Positions 34,297 through 43,029 of a stretch of 64,000 nt of DNA are shown here, one piece after another. Each line of letters starts with the position of its first letter. Position 1 is the first letter of the stretch. The notes beneath the pieces are model-generated. The model was not told the DNA's origin. It did no database searches and saw only the letters and a program-made list of their open reading frames with translations. The position numbers were made by a program, and so were the translations under genes. This stretch comes from an uncultured Desulfovibrio sp. GTDB lineage: Bacteria; Desulfobacterota; Desulfovibrionia; Desulfovibrionales; Desulfovibrionaceae. The stretch is from the NCBI GenBank assembly GCA_913060505.1, contig CAJXRQ010000004.1:62001-126000 (forward strand), in the 5' to 3' direction.

Positions 34297-35223
34297 ATGA
34301 AGAGCTACTACCGGATCATGTTGGGCAGAGCGAGCGCCTTTGCCGTAGAATGTCACCAAGGCAGTTTCATCGGTGCCGATTTCGGCATCGAGCAGGATCT
34401 GACCAACGATCTGCCTGATGCGTGGCGCGAGTTCAACAAGAAGTTTATCCCCGTTTACCTTAAGAACAGGCCGGAAAAATCCAAAGTGGCTGCCGGACTG
34501 GCTTGCGGGGCGCTCTGGACAGTCTCCAAAGGCGTCAGAAACGGCGATATTGTCCTGTGTCCCGATGGAAACGGTCAGTATCTCGTCGGTGAGGTCAATG
34601 GCAACTACCGCTACAGCCCCGGCTCCAACCTGCCGCATCAACGGCCTGTGCAGTGGTACAGTGAGCGCATAGACCGCGAAGATATGAGCGATGCGCTCCG
34701 CAATTCCTGCGGTTCCATCGGTACGGTCAGCAATGTCACCAAGTACAGGGATGAACTCGAAAAGCTCATCACCGGCACCACGCCGCCGCTCCTGGTCGTC
34801 ACTGACGAAACCATCGAAGACCCGGCCTGCTTCGCTCTGGAAAAGCACCTCGAAGATTTTCTTGTCGAAAACTGGAGCCAGACCGAACTGGGCAAGGATT
34901 ACGATATCTTCTCGGACGAAGGTGAACTGGTCGGTCGACAGTATCAGACCGATACCGGCCCTCTCGACATTCTGGCCGTCAGCAAGGACAAGAAGACTCT
35001 CCTTGTGGTCGAACTTAAGCGAGGCCGAGCCAGCGACGCCGTCGTCGGCCAGGTGCTCAGATACATGGGATTCGTCCGCGAAGAACTGGCCGAAAACGGA
35101 CAGTCGGTCAAAGGCGTCATAATCGCCCTGGAGGACGACCTCCGCACCCGCCGGGCGCTTGCCGTCATGCCCGACGTCGATTTCTACCGCTACCGCATAA
35201 ATTTCACTCTCACCAAGGTGTAA
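34297..35223 (+). CDS. NucS/DUF91-like nuclease associated with the type I system
   Basis: The 308 residues start after GAGG, 7 bases from hsdS. The C-terminal domain (about 180-300) has the PD-(D/E)xK core GPLDILAVSKDKKTLLVVEL with KRG following, then AVVGQVLRYMGFV, as in NucS/DUF91 proteins. The N-terminal half reads GDIVLCPD, YLVGEVNGNYRYSP and HQRPVQWY. That pattern resembles PUA/EVE-like modules that read modified bases, but this is a by-eye inference. Encoded between hsdS and hsdR, it may be an accessory or independent nuclease of the locus. Confidence 0.75.
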   Translation: MKSYYRIMLGRASAFAVECHQGSFIGADFGIEQDLTNDLPDAWREFNKKFIPVYLKNRPEKSKVAAGLACGALWTVSKGVRNGDIVLCPDGNGQYLVGEVNGNYRYSPGSNLPHQRPVQWYSERIDREDMSDALRNSCGSIGTVSNVTKYRDELEKLITGTTPPLLVVTDETIEDPACFALEKHLEDFLVENWSQTELGKDYDIFSDEGELVGRQYQTDTGPLDILAVSKDKKTLLVVELKRGRASDAVVGQVLRYMGFVREELAENGQSVKGVIIALEDDLRTRRALAVMPDVDFYRYRINFTLTKV

Positions 35224-35226
35224 GCC

Positions 35227-38200
35227 ATGAGCAGCCTCAGGAAACCCGAACGCGCTACGCAGAACCGTGTCATAGATCTCTTCCGCGACGAACTGAAGTA
35301 TCAGTACCTAGGCGACTGGTCCGACCGGGACAACGCCAATATCGAAGAAGAGTATCTGGCGAGCTTCCTGAAAAAATCGGGGTATTCTCCTGAGCAGACT
35401 TCCAGGGCCATCTACCTGCTGAAGGTGGAAGCGGATAATCATACCCGTGGCCTGTACGGAAACAACCAGGCCGTATACGAGAAACTCCGCTATGGCGTGC
35501 AGGTCAAAGTCGAGGCGGGGAGCCCGACCGAGACTATCCGGCTTATCAATTGGGCAGAGCCGAAGAAAAACGATTTCGCCATTGCCGAGGAAGTGACCCT
35601 CAAAGGCAACCATGAGCGCAGACCCGATCTCGTTCTCTACGTCAACGGCATTGCGGTCGGCGTCATCGAACTCAAGAACAGCCGTGTTTCCATCGGTGAC
35701 GGTATCCGACAGCTCATCTCCAACCAGAAACCGGAATTCAACGAATGTTTTTTCTCCACCGCTCAGGTTCTCATTGCTGGCAACGACTCCGAGGGGTTGC
35801 GTTACGGCACCATCGGTACGGCAGAGAAGTATTACCTGAAGTGGAAAGAGGACGAGCAGGACAACGAGGGCTACAAGCTGGACAAGTACCTGCGCAAGAT
35901 GTGCAGCAAGGAGCGACTCCTCGAATTGATGTACGACTTCGTCGTCTTTGACGGCGGAGTGAAAAAACTCCCTCGTGTTCACCAGTATTTCGGCATCAAG
36001 GCCGCACAAAAGCACGTCAACCGATACGAGGGCGGCATCATCTGGCACACGCAGGGCAGCGGCAAGTCCATCGTCATGGTGCTGCTGGCTAAGTGGATTC
36101 TGGAGAACAAGCCCAACGCCCGCGTGGCCATCATCACCGACCGGGACGAATTGGACAAGCAGATCCAGCGCGTCTTTACCGAAACCGGCGAGGATATCCA
36201 CCGCTCCCGGAGTGGAAGGGAATTGATGAGCCAGTTGGGACAGGCCAAGCCCCGACTGTTGTGTTCGCTCGTCCACAAGTTCGGGCGTAAGGACATCAAG
36301 GATCATGAGGCATACATCAAGGAACTGGAAGCCTCGCCAAGTCCGGCGGTAGGGGAGTTGTTCCTTTTCGTGGACGAATGCCACCGGACTCAGAGCGGCA
36401 AGCTTCACCAGATCATGAAGGCCATGCTGCCCAATGCGGTATTCATCGGCTTCACCGGTACGCCGCTTCTCAAGAAGGACAAGCAGACCAGCCTCGAAGT
36501 GTTCGGGAAGTATATCCACACCTACAAGTTCGGTGAGGCGGTCGAGGATGATGTGGTGCTCGACCTCATGTACGAGGCACGCGACATCGATCAGCGGCTC
36601 AGCTCAGAGGAAGGCGTTGATGCCTGGTTCGAGGCAGTGACCACTGGACTCAACGACTGGCAGAAGGATGAACTGAAAAAGCGTTGGGGCACCATGCAGA
36701 AGGTGCTCAGCTCAAAGTCCCGCATGAACCGGATCGTGACGGATATTGTCACTGATTTCGTGAAACAGCCGTACCTGCGTGGCGAGCACCGTACAGCCAT
36801 GCTTGTGGCCTCCAGCATGTACGAGGCAGCCAAATATTTCACGTTGTTTGAAGGCTCGCCGCTCAAGGGAAAATGCGCCATCATTACGTCTTACAATCCT
36901 TACGCTGGGGACGTGTCCAAGGAGGATGTCGGCGCGAATACCGAGACGGAAAAAGAGTTCCTTTACAACACCTACATGGACCTGCTCAAGAATGTCACGC
37001 CTCGGGGAGACATGTCCGCGACCGAGACCTACGAGGAAGACGCCAAGCGGCTCTTCATCAATGAACCGGCTCGCATGAAGCTCCTCATCGTGGTCAACAA
37101 GCTCCTGACGGGATTTGACGCGCCATCGTGCACCTGCCTCTTCATCGACAAACACATGCAGGACCACGGTCTGTTCCAGGCTATTTGCCGCACGAACCGT
37201 CTTGATGGCGATGAAAAGCCTTTCGGACACATCGTCGATTACAAGGATCTGTTCACGAAGGTCGAAAATGCGATCAATGTCTACACCGAGGAGCTGGACC
37301 ACGAAGCAGGGGAGGCCGATCCGCAGATCATGCTTAAGGATCGTCTCAATACTGGGCGAGAGCGGCTCGAAACGGCCCTGGAGGCCATAGCGCTGCTCTG
37401 TGAGCCCGTGGAACCGCCCAAGGGCGATCTGGAGCATATTCATTATTTCTGCGGCAACACGGAAATCCAGACCGACCTGGAGGAGCGTGAACCTCGCCGT
37501 GTGGCCCTGTACAAGGCCACGGCTTCCCTGGTCCGGGCATACTCGAACATTGCCAACGAAATGGAGTCAGCAGGATACACTCAGGCAGAGGCCGACAGTA
37601 TCAAGAAACAGGTCGAAGAATATGTTGCCCTGCGGGACACGATCAAGAACGCTAGTGGCGAGACCCTTGATTTCAAGCCGTTTGAGGCAGACATGCGCCT
37701 CCTTATCGATACGTATATCGAGGCGGATGGCCCACGTAAAATTTCCCCCTTTGACGAGATGCCGTTACTCGACCTGATCGTGAACGCAGGGATTGCGGAA
37801 GCCATCGGGACTCGGCTCGGTGCTCTCAAAGGCGACAAGAACGCCGTTGCGGAGACAATCGAGAATAACGTCCGCCGTAAGATCATCAAGGAGCACCTCA
37901 ACAATCCCGCCTTTTATGAGAGGATGTCTGAACTGCTGGATGAGATCATAGTCGCCCGGAAGGAAAAGGCGCTTGAGTACGAGGAATACCTGAAGAAGAT
38001 CGCGGAACTGGCCAGCCAGGTTCAATCCGGAGTTAAAGAAGATACCCCCAAGTCGCTCGACACCAAGGGTAAGCGGGCTCTCTATGACAATCTGGGGCAA
38101 GATGAAAACTTGGCCTTGCAGATCGATGCGACGGTCAGGGGTGTTCGCCCTGATGACTGGCGTGGGGTGCAGGCCAAGGAAAACGTCATCAAGGCCGGTT

Positions 38201-38274
38201 TGTATGGCGTTCTCCAGGATGAGGACGAAGTTGAGCGCGTGTTCAGTATTATCGTGGAGCAACCGGAGTACTGA
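35227..38274 (+). CDS. hsdR: Type I restriction enzyme, motor/nuclease subunit
   Basis: The 1015 residues carry, in order, an N-terminal PD-(D/E)xK nuclease (RPDLVLYVNGIAVGVIELKN, about 137-156), a superfamily 2 translocase with Walker A TQGSGKS (about 280) and DECH (VDECHRTQSGK, about 382), and GFTGTPLL as motif III. A long helical C-terminus contacts HsdM and HsdS. It starts 3 bases after the nuclease-like gene and its stop overlaps the next ATG. The whole set appears intact. Confidence 0.95.
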   Translation: MSSLRKPERATQNRVIDLFRDELKYQYLGDWSDRDNANIEEEYLASFLKKSGYSPEQTSRAIYLLKVEADNHTRGLYGNNQAVYEKLRYGVQVKVEAGSPTETIRLINWAEPKKNDFAIAEEVTLKGNHERRPDLVLYVNGIAVGVIELKNSRVSIGDGIRQLISNQKPEFNECFFSTAQVLIAGNDSEGLRYGTIGTAEKYYLKWKEDEQDNEGYKLDKYLRKMCSKERLLELMYDFVVFDGGVKKLPRVHQYFGIKAAQKHVNRYEGGIIWHTQGSGKSIVMVLLAKWILENKPNARVAIITDRDELDKQIQRVFTETGEDIHRSRSGRELMSQLGQAKPRLLCSLVHKFGRKDIKDHEAYIKELEASPSPAVGELFLFVDECHRTQSGKLHQIMKAMLPNAVFIGFTGTPLLKKDKQTSLEVFGKYIHTYKFGEAVEDDVVLDLMYEARDIDQRLSSEEGVDAWFEAVTTGLNDWQKDELKKRWGTMQKVLSSKSRMNRIVTDIVTDFVKQPYLRGEHRTAMLVASSMYEAAKYFTLFEGSPLKGKCAIITSYNPYAGDVSKEDVGANTETEKEFLYNTYMDLLKNVTPRGDMSATETYEEDAKRLFINEPARMKLLIVVNKLLTGFDAPSCTCLFIDKHMQDHGLFQAICRTNRLDGDEKPFGHIVDYKDLFTKVENAINVYTEELDHEAGEADPQIMLKDRLNTGRERLETALEAIALLCEPVEPPKGDLEHIHYFCGNTEIQTDLEEREPRRVALYKATASLVRAYSNIANEMESAGYTQAEADSIKKQVEEYVALRDTIKNASGETLDFKPFEADMRLLIDTYIEADGPRKISPFDEMPLLDLIVNAGIAEAIGTRLGALKGDKNAVAETIENNVRRKIIKEHLNNPAFYERMSELLDEIIVARKEKALEYEEYLKKIAELASQVQSGVKEDTPKSLDTKGKRALYDNLGQDENLALQIDATVRGVRPDDWRGVQAKENVIKAGLYGVLQDEDEVERVFSIIVEQPEY

Positions 38275-38990
38275 TGGTTTCTCGGATAGATCTCGGCGAA
38301 ATCCCGGTGGATGTCATCCTCAAGGATATCAAGAACATTCATTTGAGCGTGAATCCTCCAGACGGGAAGGTTCGTATTTCCGCGCCATTGCGTATGGATC
38401 TTGACACCATACGCGTCTTTGCCATCTCCAAGCTCAACTGGATAAAGAAAGAACAACGAAAGATGCGGGAACAAGAACGCGAAACAGCACGGGAGTATTT
38501 GGAGCTAGAAAGCCATTACCTGTGGGGTAAACGATATTTGATGAAGATTATCGAAGTGGAAGCTCCACCGTCTGTTGACCTCAAGCACAACGCTATGATC
38601 CTGAGCGTTCGTTCAGGGATGAGTGAGGAAAAACGACGGGAAGTCGTGGATGAGTGGTACAGGGGCCGACTGCGCGAAAAGGCTGAGCCCATGATTTCCC
38701 AGTGGGAACCACGCTTAGGCGTAAAGGTGAATCGGCTTTTTATACAGCGTATGAAGACACGCTGGGGAAGCTGTAATCCGGAGCGCGGTTACGTGCGCCT
38801 CAATACACATATAGCCAAAAAGCCTGTCCAATGCCTGGAGTACCTTCTTGTTCACGAGATGTTGCACATGATCGAACCGACGCATAATGCCAGCTTCAAA
38901 GCGTTGCTCGATAAGCACATGCCTCAGTGGGAAGATCTCCGACGGTTAATGAATCGTCTGCCGGTGAGCCATGAGGAGTGGCGGTATTAA
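38274..38990 (+). CDS. YgjP-like zinc metallopeptidase (WLM/M48-type)
   Basis: The 238 residues have the HExxH zinc site in LLVHEMLHMIEPTHNASF and the family segment MKTRWGSCNPERGYVRLN. Such proteins are often last in type I restriction operons, but their role there is unclear. The start codon overlaps the hsdR stop (TGATG), so it is translationally coupled. It is the last supported gene of the island. Confidence 0.88.
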   Translation: MVSRIDLGEIPVDVILKDIKNIHLSVNPPDGKVRISAPLRMDLDTIRVFAISKLNWIKKEQRKMREQERETAREYLELESHYLWGKRYLMKIIEVEAPPSVDLKHNAMILSVRSGMSEEKRREVVDEWYRGRLREKAEPMISQWEPRLGVKVNRLFIQRMKTRWGSCNPERGYVRLNTHIAKKPVQCLEYLLVHEMLHMIEPTHNASFKALLDKHMPQWEDLRRLMNRLPVSHEEWRY

Positions 38991-39549
38991 ACCCTATAGT
39001 TTAATAGAATTGCTTACAAAATAAGTGCTTATGGCAAGCAAGAATATTTTTTCAAGTTAGAAATAGAGTGCATTAGAGATGCTAGGTGGGTGATCCTTCC
39101 CTTACGAGTAGGCTTAAAGGTAGAGGCTGCGGCACCTCGGCCAGCCTGGGCCATGGTTTTTTCTCAAGAAGGTAAACATGGATTTCGGGGGAAAGCGCAA
39201 TTTGACATGACAGAGTTCTAGAGATAGTCGTTTCTCATATTCTGATTCTCTTGTCGAAGAGTCTTAGTCTATGGAAACGCTAAAGGCTGAACTCAGTCAA
39301 TGCCGGAGAATTCTCCCTAAGTTTCAGATACGCCAAACTGGATTCGTCATCCTTTCCTGTTTTGTAATGGGATCAAGTAGACGCTGCCGCTCTTATAAGT
39401 AACCAGACTTTGCGGCAGATGAATGAACTACATCTGGTCTTATCGTTTGCCCTCAATCCAAAAAAGGGAATGAGGGCTTAATTTATTTAACAGAGTTAGG
39501 AGTGACCCTAGTGCAGTCTGGGGGCTATCAACTCTGTGACTTTTACGCG

Positions 39550-39636
39550 TAACTGGACAGTAAGTAACTGGACAGGTTGCGGAGGATAAAAGGCAAGAAT
39601 ATACGTGATCAGAATGGGTTGTGCAGAACTGGACAG
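39550..39636. repeat. Three copies of AACTGGACAG near the island's right end
   Basis: TAACTGGACAG at 39550-39560 and 39565-39575 (15-base period) and AACTGGACAG at 39627-39636. The inverted form TGTCCAGTTA occurs at 25094-25103 after ssb. Spaced copies of a short motif near an element's end resemble arm-type or terminal recombinase sites. Confidence 0.45.
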
Positions 39637-39745
39637 TTGGACACGCAGCAGAACCGTTCTGATGAGTTGTGTATAAAGACTTTCTCGGCAGATTGAACAG
39701 CACGAGCTGTTTATCTGGTCGTGGACAATGATTATAAAGAATATG

Positions 39746-39770
39746 AGGGCGGTACAACCGCCCTTTTTTT
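39746..39770 (+). terminator. Rho-independent terminator at the island's right edge
   Basis: An 8-bp stem AGGGCGGT / ACCGCCCT with a 3-base loop and seven T. It reads on the plus strand and would stop island transcription before the convergent histidine-kinase gene. Confidence 0.88.
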
Positions 39771-39932
39771 ATCAAGACCATATATATGTGCTTATAGGCT
39801 TACAAGGTCTGGCACGATTTTGTTGAACAGATCTGGCATTTGAAGAACATGAAATGACTAGATTTTTCAAAGTATTGTTTTGTCGAGCCGTTGATGGCTT
39901 TAAGAAGGGGTAAACTTTCGAGACTTGGGTGG

Positions 39933-42128
39933 CTAGTTTTGACGTAAACGAACAGCTCTTTCCACGGTCTTTACCAGTGTATTCATGTCTACCGGTTTAG
40001 CCAAATATCCGCTCACCCCGCATGCAAGAATGTTCTCCCTGTCGCCGCGCATGGCGTGGGCTGTCAGTGCGATGATCGGAGTGTTGGCATCGATTCCGTT
40101 GACACCTTTGCGAATGGCACGCGTGGCTTCCAATCCGTTCATGTTGGACATTTGGACGTCCATGATTACGCAATCTATTCTGTTTGTTGCCAATTGCTTC
40201 AAAACTTCGGTGCCGTCCTGAACGGAAATTACAGTATGTCCAGCCTTCTCCAGAAATCGGCAGGAGGAGAGGCGGTTAATTGCGTTATCGTCGGCTACGA
40301 GCAGGGTGTATTGGCGTTTTTGGGCAAGAGGTGGTTCCGGTGCGCATGTCGCTGAACTCTTGGTGCCGTGGGTTGCTTTGATTGTGAAGGTAATCTTCGT
40401 GCCTTTTCCTGCAACGCTTTTCAAAGATATGGTTCCGCCCAGAACAGATATAAGTTGTTGAACAATGCTCAGCCCAAGCCCCGTACCACTTTGCCGCTGC
40501 TCAAAGGGTTGTTCCCCCTGTGTAAAGGGATCAAATATTTCTTCTTGCTGAGAAGTAGGGATTCCAAGCCCTGTATCGGTAATAGTGAAGACAAGTTCCA
40601 GATTTTGTTCTGTTGTCGCGTTGTTTGTTGTCGAAATTTCTATGTCGATGCTTCCTTCGGTAGTGAACTTCACGGCATTGCCAATGAGGTTGTAGAGAAT
40701 CTGGCGGAGTTTTCCTTCATCCCCCAAAATCCATTCTGGCGTTTGCACGTTCATATTCCAGCTCAAGTGAACGTGGGATGCCTCCAACTGGTCGTTGAAC
40801 AGTGCTGTTACTACACCCAGTAGTGAGGGAAGATGGAAATTGTTTTCTTCAACCTCCACGTGGCCTGTTTCAATTTTTGAAAGATCCAGAATATCGTTGA
40901 TGATTTGCAACAAACTGCGGCCTGCATTGAGTGCGTTGAGAATGTATTCCCGCTGTTCGCTTGTTGGAGCTGAGCAATCGAGTAATTGTAGCATGGAGAG
41001 CACCCCATTGAGGGGGGTGCGGATTTCGTGGCTCATGTTGGCGAGAAATTGAGATTTTACGTTGTTGGCTTTTTCTGCAATTTTTTTTGTTTCTCTCAAG
41101 TCCTGTTCAATTTTGTTCTTGAGCAGCCCTGCGCCTATGATGGAAGCGGCGGCCTGAAGCGCATCAAGTTCCGCATGGCTCCACTCCCTTTCCCATCGGC
41201 ATTCGTCAAAGCCGATAAAGCCCCACCACTTGTCACCCCGGTAAATGGGAAAGGCCACGACAGATTTTATTCCCTGCACTTCAAGGACAGATTGTTCCTC
41301 TGGTGGCATTTCCCGAATATGGCCGACAATAAATTTTCGTTTTTCAAAAAATATCTTCCAACGGCCAGCTCCGCTTTCTTCATAACTGAGCCCGCGTAGC
41401 CCCGGATTGTTGATTTCGGCCTTTGCATGAGAAGCTGTCCACTCATGATGGTGGTTCATGAGGATTGTTCCACAGTCATCCTCGGAGTTTTTGAAAATGT
41501 AGACTCGACTGACATCAGCTCCGTTTCCCATTTTTTCGAGCAACGTTGTCGTGTGCCTGTGTAGATCATTGTCTGTAAGAAATCGTTCGGACGCCCAACT
41601 CACTGCCTTGAGTATTGCCTCGCGGGACTGGATTGCGGTTTCGTTTTGTTTGCGTTCGGTTATGTCTGTGGCGATTTCAAGTCGTGCCAGGCGGCCGTCC
41701 GGCCATCGGATGGCCCTGTCCTGAATAAAGTACCAGCGTTTGTTACCCGTGTTTTGAAATTCCCAGGTATGCACTCCGGTAGGTTCATCATTTTCATCCA
41801 GCAATTTATGGTTGGTGCAAAACGGGCAAGGACCATTTTGTCCCTTTTGCATAACCGTCCAGCACTTTCGGCCGATGAGGTCGTCAGAACGGCCGATTTC
41901 GACAATGGCTTTATTGTTCAGGAAAAGAATTGCATCAGTTTTGATGTCTGTGGCATAGACCGCAGCATCAAGACTATTCAGGATGGTGAAAAGGCGTTGC
42001 CGTTCAAGTTCGATGGCCTTGTCAGAGAAAGACGTGGGAGTGTTGCCAATCATGTGGATGCTTGCGTCTCCTCTGATGATTCGAAGAGTAGCCTGAGTTG
42101 GACATATATCCGGTATATCGCATTTCAA
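39933..42128 (-). CDS. Hybrid sensor histidine kinase (PAS-GAF-HisKA-HATPase-REC)
   Basis: A 731-residue signalling protein without clear membrane helices. The order is PAS (about 45-158, containing CWTVMQKGQNGPCPFC, a Cys cluster that could bind metal or sense redox), GAF (about 170-335), HisKA with His367 in ANMSHEIRTPLNG, ATPase (NLIGNAVKF; DTGLGIP; GTGLGLSIV) and a C-terminal receiver with Asp in CVIMDVQMS and Lys in GYLAKPVD. ATG 42128 lacks a clear ribosome site; a later ATG near 42056 is an alternative. It lies 4 bases after the membrane-protein gene, in one operon. Its partner protein is unknown. Confidence 0.9.
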   Translation of the reverse strand: MKCDIPDICPTQATLRIIRGDASIHMIGNTPTSFSDKAIELERQRLFTILNSLDAAVYATDIKTDAILFLNNKAIVEIGRSDDLIGRKCWTVMQKGQNGPCPFCTNHKLLDENDEPTGVHTWEFQNTGNKRWYFIQDRAIRWPDGRLARLEIATDITERKQNETAIQSREAILKAVSWASERFLTDNDLHRHTTTLLEKMGNGADVSRVYIFKNSEDDCGTILMNHHHEWTASHAKAEINNPGLRGLSYEESGAGRWKIFFEKRKFIVGHIREMPPEEQSVLEVQGIKSVVAFPIYRGDKWWGFIGFDECRWEREWSHAELDALQAAASIIGAGLLKNKIEQDLRETKKIAEKANNVKSQFLANMSHEIRTPLNGVLSMLQLLDCSAPTSEQREYILNALNAGRSLLQIINDILDLSKIETGHVEVEENNFHLPSLLGVVTALFNDQLEASHVHLSWNMNVQTPEWILGDEGKLRQILYNLIGNAVKFTTEGSIDIEISTTNNATTEQNLELVFTITDTGLGIPTSQQEEIFDPFTQGEQPFEQRQSGTGLGLSIVQQLISVLGGTISLKSVAGKGTKITFTIKATHGTKSSATCAPEPPLAQKRQYTLLVADDNAINRLSSCRFLEKAGHTVISVQDGTEVLKQLATNRIDCVIMDVQMSNMNGLEATRAIRKGVNGIDANTPIIALTAHAMRGDRENILACGVSGYLAKPVDMNTLVKTVERAVRLRQN

Positions 42129-42132
42129 TAGG

Positions 42133-43029
42133 TTATTGGTTCCGTGACGTAAAAAAACAATTATACGTCAACGTCAGCAACACTGCAAACAGTGCTGCAC
42201 CAATACCTATGGCTGCATTATAGTAGGGAGGGGCTGTCAAAGCCAGACGGATGAAGAGGGTGGCCAATGCGAAGCCTGAATTGCGGAATACCGCATTGAA
42301 TGCCGGGAGATAGCGCTGCGCGATGAGGACAAGCAGAATATCGCTAAAGATGAGAACCGTATAGAACGCCTGGAAGAAATCGAATTCATGATGTCCGTGG
42401 AAGAACAGCCATGAATTGAGGATTCCCATGCCGGCGAATGCCACCAAAAGAAGAAGCGCCACAATTTTTTTGGCCGCCACGAATTTGAATAGCACGACTC
42501 CTTTGGTGGTGTCTTCATCTGTGTCTCGCCGAATGCGCATATATAAACCGAGGAGGGCAAATATGATCAGTGCAGCGGTGCCGTCCGATACAATATGATA
42601 CAGGGCGGCTTCCTGCCCCGTAACCCTGATGGGCTCCGGGAAGTTGACGAGTTCCTTGAATGAACTTCGAAGCATGATCAGGGCCAGAATCTCGAACTGC
42701 TTGCCTACAGCTTTTGAAATGGAACAGGGGAGTGTGAATATGAGGCTGACAACCTCAAGGATCAACACCAGCGTGAACGCAAGGTTGATGGCCATGTAAT
42801 GGCTCTTGGGTGTAATGGCCGCCATAGAGGCAGGGAGTAACCCCTGCCGATTCATTTCAATAGTTGCCATGGCCCCGAGAAAGAAAAGCACCAGCAAGCC
42901 GGCGACCTTGCGCTGTGTGGCGTCACTTTCCCACCAGTGGTGCAAAGGATCAAAAAGGTAGGTTGCTACCTTGTATGCCGTATACATGGGGTTGCACCGG
43001 TTGTTTTGCTGACATTGGAATTGAGCCAT
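42133..43029 (-). CDS. Multispanning membrane protein of unknown function
   Basis: The 298 residues start with a Cys/Asn-rich cytoplasmic N-terminus (MAQFQCQQNNRCNPMYTA). About seven hydrophobic helices follow, including VAGLLVLFFLGAMATIEM and FTLVLILEVVSLIFTLPCS. No transporter or channel family is recognised. Its ATG directly follows the stop of the helicase gene and its stop is 4 bases before the kinase gene. It may be the sensor or membrane partner of that kinase. Confidence 0.8.
   Translation of the reverse strand: MAQFQCQQNNRCNPMYTAYKVATYLFDPLHHWWESDATQRKVAGLLVLFFLGAMATIEMNRQGLLPASMAAITPKSHYMAINLAFTLVLILEVVSLIFTLPCSISKAVGKQFEILALIMLRSSFKELVNFPEPIRVTGQEAALYHIVSDGTAALIIFALLGLYMRIRRDTDEDTTKGVVLFKFVAAKKIVALLLLVAFAGMGILNSWLFFHGHHEFDFFQAFYTVLIFSDILLVLIAQRYLPAFNAVFRNSGFALATLFIRLALTAPPYYNAAIGIGAALFAVLLTLTYNCFFTSRNQ

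Larger units (their letters stand above)
38991..39932. other. Gene-poor right end of the island
   Basis: About 940 bases with no credible gene. The only long frame (minus, about 39440-39781) crosses the terminator and repeats and has no family features. The stretch contains the AACTGGACAG repeats at 39550-39636, a small dyad (ATCAGAA and TTCTGAT, about 39609-39661) and a plus-strand terminator at 39746. The terminator is 750 bases after the last gene, so an undetected small RNA or gene remnant is possible. Confidence 0.5.

Noticed and set aside
39111-39200. GC-rich stretch checked as a possible tRNA attachment site
   Set aside because: No cloverleaf, T-loop or acceptor pairing could be drawn.
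39440-39781. A 113-codon minus-strand frame at the island's right end
   Set aside because: It runs through the terminator and the AACTGGACAG repeats and has no family match.
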